Assembly (NCBI GenBank): GCA_020428615.1
Contig: JAGQMO010000054.1
Location: forward strand, 1 to 16,436
Origin: Patescibacteria group bacterium
GTDB taxonomy: Bacteria; Patescibacteriota; Minisyncoccia; Phycocordibacterales; UBA1006
Reading direction: 5' to 3'
Length of the DNA: 16,436 bases
In this document: positions 13,292 to 16,436 of the stretch, piece by piece
How positions within the stretch are numbered: the first letter of the stretch is position 1
Layout of the letters: the number at the start of each line of letters is the position of its first letter
Position numbers and translations under genes: made by a program
Notes under the pieces: generated by a model
The model's database searches: none
The model's input: the letters and a program-made list of their open reading frames with translations, nothing else
What the model was told of the DNA's origin: nothing

Positions 13292-14416
13292 CTACTTCAA
13301 AAATATATCAGGGGATTGATCTTTATAGATAAACCGTGATTGTCGTCTAAACGACATTAAAATACCAAGACCAATTGATTCAATTAAGATATGCGATCCT
13401 CCATAGGACATGAATGGCAACGTAACACCTGATACTGGCATAACTCCAATATTCATGCCGATATTAATGAGTACATGACTCATAAGATAGAACGAAAGAC
13501 CAACCGCAAACAAGAGTTCAAAATTGTTATTGGTTTCATAGCCAATGCGCAAAATTCTTACAATAACAAAACCAAACAATAACAAAATGATAAGCGATCC
13601 AACAAAACCCCATTCTTCCGATACCGCAGCAAAAATAAAGTCTGTTTCATACTCGGGCAGAAAATTCAATCGTGATTGAGTCCCGTACCCAACTCCCTTT
13701 CCGACAATTTGGCCAGAACCAACCGCAATGACTGATTGGTAGGCATTGTAGCCGGTGCCTTGAATATCTGAGAGCGGATCGACAAACGTGCGGAGACGGT
13801 CTTTTTGGTATTCCTTAAATACAAACACCCACATAATCATAAAGAGACCAAGACCAATCGTGAACAACATGAGCAGATGTTTCTTTGAAATACCAGCAAC
13901 AAGAATCATGCCAAACCAAATGCCAAACAATATAAATGCTGAGCCGAAATCGGGTTGGAGAAAAATGAATGTAAACGGAATGAGAAAATACAATCCAGTA
14001 ATCAGAATGTGTTTCATGGCGCGAATTTCTATATGTCGTCTCGCAAGGTACTTCGCTAGAACCAACACCAATGCCAATTTCATAAAATCAGCCGGTTGAA
14101 ATGAGAAGAATCCAAAATCGAGCCAACTCGTTGCCCCCTTTGAGGTTGATCCGAGAAACATCAATGAGATAAGTAATCCAACACCAAAGAGATACCCCCA
14201 CAAGAGTACTTTTGATTTCTTTAAGAAAGACAAATCAAGAGACGATACGACAAAAAAAACAACGAGTGATATGGCAATCCATAGGAGTTGCCGAGAAAAC
14301 AGTGAGCCAGCAACATCAGAAAATGAACTCATGGTAGAGAGCGAAAGTCCAAACAGCGGTAATAAAGACGCAACAATCCACCAATCAACGTGTCGTAAAA
14401 ATGAACGTTTCATCAT
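13292..14416 (-). CDS. rodA: SEDS-family peptidoglycan polymerase, RodA/FtsW-like
   Basis: This 374-residue integral membrane protein with about ten helices polymerises lipid II into glycan strands. SEDS motifs are clear: KGATSWLDFGFFSFQPADFMKL (93-114, quoted here in parts: GATSWLD, FQPAD), FLQPDFGSA (152-160), NAYQSVIAVGSGQIVGKG (224-241), LPEYETDFIFA (253-263) and GVTLPFMSYGGS (330-341). D259 in ETDF is probably the essential extracellular-side Asp. QPAD replaces the usual QPSE/QPAE, a conservative Glu-to-Asp change. RodA is favoured over FtsW because of short termini and sequence flavour, but I cannot separate them firmly. The ATG overlaps the stop of the upstream gene (ATGA), so the two are translationally coupled. 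Confidence 0.92.
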   Translation of the reverse strand: MMKRSFLRHVDWWIVASLLPLFGLSLSTMSSFSDVAGSLFSRQLLWIAISLVVFFVVSSLDLSFLKKSKVLLWGYLFGVGLLISLMFLGSTSKGATSWLDFGFFSFQPADFMKLALVLVLAKYLARRHIEIRAMKHILITGLYFLIPFTFIFLQPDFGSAFILFGIWFGMILVAGISKKHLLMLFTIGLGLFMIMWVFVFKEYQKDRLRTFVDPLSDIQGTGYNAYQSVIAVGSGQIVGKGVGYGTQSRLNFLPEYETDFIFAAVSEEWGFVGSLIILLLFGFVIVRILRIGYETNNNFELLFAVGLSFYLMSHVLINIGMNIGVMPVSGVTLPFMSYGGSHILIESIGLGILMSFRRQSRFIYKDQSPDIFLK

Positions 14417-15210
14417 GAATTCGGAAGTTCGCGATCAATAAAAGGATCAATGCGAGGAATAATTTCGATGCGAGATACTACATCACCAAATGGCTCTGGC
14501 CATGAATAGAAGACTTGTTGTTCTGTTCCTTGATCAAGCACATCAACAAATGTCTGACTTGCCGCTATCGCGTTGTCTTCTTGGTTGTACAAGATAGCAA
14601 CAACGGGAACATCTTCAAAGTTAATGAATGATTCATTGCGGACGATTGCAGAGAGTTTCGGCGCAGTGGTTTGATTCGTGAGAACAGGTTTACTGATCGT
14701 GAACAAATTGTAGGCGTATTCCTGAGAAACGCGATCCCAATCCTGCACCGAATTAATGTGAAAGAAAACAGTATATGCTTCGTTATCACCTGTCGTAATG
14801 CCCGATTCGAACACGGCAGAACGCTTGTTGGCTTCAATGAACGTTGACCCCTGTACAGGTTCAGCAACTAAAATATTGTTCTTGTCATATAACCGAAACT
14901 CATAAAAAAGTTGTTTGATTCCCGAATAGAGATTTTGATTTTCAACATACGCTACAACGTTATAAACACCATTGGTTACTTGAAAAGGTCGCTCCCACCA
15001 TACTACTAAATTATTCACCTCCTCAAGACATACCTTGCTGCATGCGCCTCCGCAGTCAATCCCCGTTTCCTGTCCGTTTTGAATACCATCAAAACATGTT
15101 GGTTGTTTACTATTTTCAACACGAATGAAAATGAATGCGAGTGCAATCAAGAAGAGTATGGCAATAATAATGAGTACACGGCGTTTTCTTTTTACAGCCC
15201 ATCGAGACAT
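14413..15210 (-). CDS. Membrane-anchored extracytoplasmic protein with Cys-rich calcium-loop-like motif, function unknown
   Basis: The protein has 265 residues. A basic N-terminus (RWAVKRKRR) and one hydrophobic helix (12-30) predict an inside-to-outside anchor. Just outside is a compact motif, CFDGIQNGQETGIDCGG (39-55), then C57 and C61; the C-DG-x-N-x-E-x-x-x-DCGGxC pattern is common in secreted proteins of CPR and other bacteria and archaea, and looks like a disulfide-braced, Ca-binding loop. The rest (about 65-255) is rich in beta-strand-like, Asn/aromatic segments, possibly two Ig-like or CARDB-like domains. It overlaps rodA by ATGA, which suggests a role at the cell wall synthesis site. 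The ATG at 15210 is 6 bases after TATAAT; the TTG at 15228 is rejected. Confidence 0.75.
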   Translation of the reverse strand: MSRWAVKRKRRVLIIIAILFLIALAFIFIRVENSKQPTCFDGIQNGQETGIDCGGACSKVCLEEVNNLVVWWERPFQVTNGVYNVVAYVENQNLYSGIKQLFYEFRLYDKNNILVAEPVQGSTFIEANKRSAVFESGITTGDNEAYTVFFHINSVQDWDRVSQEYAYNLFTISKPVLTNQTTAPKLSAIVRNESFINFEDVPVVAILYNQEDNAIAASQTFVDVLDQGTEQQVFYSWPEPFGDVVSRIEIIPRIDPFIDRELPNS

Positions 15211-15216
15211 AGACTC

Positions 15217-15222
15217 ATTATA
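15217..15222 (-). promoter_or_regulatory. -10 box of the Cys-motif protein/rodA operon (leaderless)
   Basis: TATAAT on the minus strand ends 6 bases before the ATG at 15210. It lies straight after the terminator of the preceding gene. Confidence 0.6.
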
Positions 15223-15227
15223 TATCA

Positions 15228-15253
15228 AAATACAACTCGTGCGAGTTGTATTT
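15228..15253 (-). terminator. Terminator-like hairpin after the 142-residue gene
   Basis: A perfect 12-bp stem, AAATACAACTCG with CGAGTTGTATTT, has a tight 2-4 base loop. On the minus strand the exit side reads ATTTTGA, a weak T-run, so termination may be partial. Confidence 0.65.
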
Positions 15254-15261
15254 CAAACAAT

Positions 15262-15690
15262 TTATTGGCCTCCCTCAAGAGAATCAAGCTTTGTTTCAAA
15301 TTCCTCAAGTTCTGAAATAAGTTCATTAAGGTGTACAATTTTTTCATTCCCTTCTTGATCGAGACGTGTAGAAATGTTTTCAAAATTACCCTTGAGGGCA
15401 TCCATGCTTTCATTGAAATCTTCTACGTTATAAAGGTGTACGCCAAGGTATGCTGCCATTCCCGTAATAAAAATCCCCATTTCCCAACGCAACTGTTTCA
15501 ACACGCTACGTACCTTTGCTTGATCAAGATTTTCAGGTGAAACATTATCAAGGTCTTTCTTAACAAACGACAACTTTTCAGTAATTTTAGTAACAGCAGT
15601 AAAAAGTTTTTCACCAAAACTTTCTTTATTTTCAATTACTCCTCCTTCATTATCCTCGATTGGTTCTTGTTTAAAATTCCATTCTTCCAT
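15262..15690 (-). CDS. Small acidic protein with one hydrophobic segment and coiled coil, unknown
   Basis: The protein has 142 residues; I do not recognise the family. Residues 1-68 are hydrophilic and charged. A hydrophobic stretch MGIFITGMAAYLGVHLY (71-87) could be a membrane helix or a buried hairpin. Residues 90-138 are acidic with heptad-like Leu/Ile spacing (LNELISELEEFETKLDSLEG), predicting a coiled coil. Codon use looks like that of the neighbours. It starts 13 bases after the stop of the 45-residue gene, so both are probably one transcript. The ATG at 15690 has no clear Shine-Dalgarno. A membrane-associated scaffold is imaginable, but no function can be stated. Confidence 0.65.
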   Translation of the reverse strand: MEEWNFKQEPIEDNEGGVIENKESFGEKLFTAVTKITEKLSFVKKDLDNVSPENLDQAKVRSVLKQLRWEMGIFITGMAAYLGVHLYNVEDFNESMDALKGNFENISTRLDQEGNEKIVHLNELISELEEFETKLDSLEGGQ

Positions 15691-15703
15691 ATATTTATTG
15701 TTT

Positions 15704-15841
15704 TTACTGAATATTCTTAATTAATTGATGTATTTCATCAAGGTGGTTTTGTAATACTTCTGCAAGTTTCATAAGGTTTTCTCGTTGTTCTTGTGGTGTT
15801 TGAGAATCCGTAATCATATCTTTGATGTCTTGTTCAGTCAT
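15704..15841 (-). CDS. 45-residue helical protein, unknown
   Basis: A short frame reads MTEQDIKDMITDSQTPQEQR and continues to the end HQLIKNIQ. It is strongly charged, with regularly spaced Leu/Ile (NLMKLAEVLQNHLDEIHQLI), which predicts one or two amphipathic helices. Support for a real gene: TACAAT ends 6 bases before its ATG, the same layout as other genes here; it is followed after 13 bases by the 142-residue gene; and it is divergent from the HAD gene. Composition is protein-like, with no rare residues. I do not recognise a family. Confidence 0.6.
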   Translation of the reverse strand: MTEQDIKDMITDSQTPQEQRENLMKLAEVLQNHLDEIHQLIKNIQ

Positions 15842-15847
15842 AATAGT

Positions 15848-15853
15848 ATTGTA
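15848..15853 (-). promoter_or_regulatory. -10 box of the 45-residue gene (leaderless)
   Basis: TACAAT on the minus strand ends 6 bases before the ATG at 15841. It forms a divergent promoter pair with 15894-15902. Confidence 0.45.
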
Positions 15854-15893
15854 ATAGTAAACTCATTAATAAACAACATGTTCTGTGTAAGTA

Positions 15894-15902
15894 TGTTAGA
15901 AT
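15894..15902 (+). promoter_or_regulatory. Extended -10 of the HAD gene (leaderless)
   Basis: TGTTAGAAT ends 8 bases before the ATG at 15911. It decides for this start over in-frame codons further upstream, back to 15785, which would cross the promoter and the divergent gene. Confidence 0.55.
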
Positions 15903-15910
15903 GGCAAAAT

Positions 15911-16327
15911 ATGAATCTCTTACACGAAAAATTCGAAAATGGTGAACATGTGAGCCCACAACTTGAAGATACTGTTAAAAATTACCTCATCGATATTGAT
16001 GGAACGATCTGTGATGACATACCAAACGAAGAACCAGAACGTATGGTAACTGCACAGGTATATCCTGATGCACTTGAAACGATTAACAAATGGTACAATG
16101 AGGGGCATCAAATATGTTTCTTCACTGCTCGTACCGAAGAACATCGAACGGTTACCGAAACCTGGTTACGTGAACATGGGTTTAAATACCATACACTCTT
16201 GTTTGGTAAACCACGTGGTGGTAATTATCATTGGATTGATAATCACCTGGTCCGTGCGACACGATACAACGGGAAATTTACCGATCTCGTAAAACGAAAT
16301 CACGTTATAGAAGTATTTGATGACTAA
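15911..16327 (+). CDS. HAD-superfamily hydrolase, small soluble type
   Basis: The protein has 138 residues. HAD motif I is YLIDIDGTICDD (D28 nucleophile, D30 acid/base), motif II is FFTAR (T72), and the motif III/IV region is LFGKPRGGNYHWIDNH (K100, D110). The cap domain is minimal. This fits a Mg-dependent phosphohydrolase of the kind often misannotated as phosphoheptose isomerase in Bacteroidetes and CPR genomes, as I recall. The substrate is unknown; small sugar or nucleotide phosphates are typical. The gene stands alone between a divergent operon and a convergent gene, with its own leaderless promoter and a strong shared terminator. All catalytic residues are present, so an active enzyme is expected. 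Confidence 0.85.
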   Translation: MNLLHEKFENGEHVSPQLEDTVKNYLIDIDGTICDDIPNEEPERMVTAQVYPDALETINKWYNEGHQICFFTARTEEHRTVTETWLREHGFKYHTLLFGKPRGGNYHWIDNHLVRATRYNGKFTDLVKRNHVIEVFDD

Positions 16328-16362
16328 ATAAAAAACAACCAGTATTGGTTGTTTTTTATTTA
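16325..16362. terminator. Strong bidirectional terminator
   Basis: A perfect 17-bp stem (16325-16341 with 16346-16362) with a GTAT loop has the core CAACCA/TGGTTG and A/T runs on both sides. It includes the stop codons of both converging genes. Confidence 0.88.
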
Positions 16363-16436
16363 TACAGAAGATGAACAGCTTTCATTAAGAACAGCTCTCG
16401 TCAACGGTCCCACGTAGCCATCAGGAAGTGTACCAA
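16360..16436 (-). CDS. C-terminus of a protein with a peptidoglycan-binding-like domain (partial)
   Basis: Only the last 24 codons are in the window, read leftward from the right edge: GTLPDGYVGPLTRAVLNE followed by a Ser/Cys tail and TAA. The block DGYVGPLTRAVLNE follows the PG_binding_1 pattern (G-x-x-G-x-x-T-x-x-A-x), in which the helix after the loop contacts peptidoglycan. With so few residues this is a pattern match only. It shares the terminator with the HAD gene. Confidence 0.5.
   Translation of the reverse strand, partial: GTLPDGYVGPLTRAVLNESCSSSV

Noticed and set aside
1..16436. CRISPR array, insertion sequence, phage or integron
   Set aside because: No regularly spaced repeats, transposase, integrase or phage structural genes were seen; the content is housekeeping throughout.

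Overview
The window (about 40% GC by eye, very compact) looks like a chromosomal segment of a Candidate Phyla Radiation (Patescibacteria, probably Parcubacteria-like) bacterium. This is inferred from several traits: short intergenic gaps, almost no Shine-Dalgarno sequences, -10 hexamers placed 6-11 bases before the start codon (leaderless mRNAs), a lysine/alanine-repeat histone-like protein, a DNA-binding-domain-only MGMT, a divergent FolD and many short proteins of unknown function. No transposase, integrase, phage gene or CRISPR array was seen.

Layout. 1-188: 3' end of the histone-H1-like gene (+). 228-626: msrB (-). 666-3650: a ribonucleotide reductase operon read leftward, nrdB then nrdA, in which the ATP-cone is on the radical-generating beta subunit and alpha has none. 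3991-4605: Mn-type superoxide dismutase (-). 4704-5951: BaiN/HI0933-family flavoprotein (+). 5996-6173: a gap with strong nested inverted repeats. 6174-6842: Nudix hydrolase and minimal MGMT operon (-). 6996-7082: tRNA-Ser(GGA) (+) inside an unusual 18-bp perfect helix, with a decayed tRNA-like copy just upstream. 7083-7445: no recognisable gene, but a near-consensus leftward promoter at its right edge. 7446-8998: lemA then htpX (-). 9064-13250: folD, PAP2 phosphatase, HIT protein, secD, secF (-), tightly packed with two overlaps. 13292-15210: a membrane-anchored Cys-motif protein then a RodA/FtsW-type SEDS polymerase (-), overlapping by ATGA. 15262-15841: two small unknown proteins (-). 15911-16327: HAD-like hydrolase (+). 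16360-16436: C-terminus of a protein resembling a peptidoglycan-binding domain (-).

How the genes fit together. The left third joins dNTP synthesis, oxidative defence (SOD, MsrB) and nucleotide or DNA sanitation (Nudix, MGMT). The right half concerns the envelope: SecDF for export, LemA/HtpX for membrane protein quality control, a SEDS polymerase and a PAP2 phosphatase for cell wall synthesis, and a peptidoglycan-binding-like protein. Terminators and promoters are packed back to back; in several places the stop codon lies in or beside the terminator stem and the next -10 box follows at once. The most interesting observations are the likely class Id-type ribonucleotide reductase beside a Mn-type SOD, the tRNA-Ser locus with its extended acceptor helix, the consensus promoter firing into a geneless 300-base stretch, and the consistent leaderless promoter layout.
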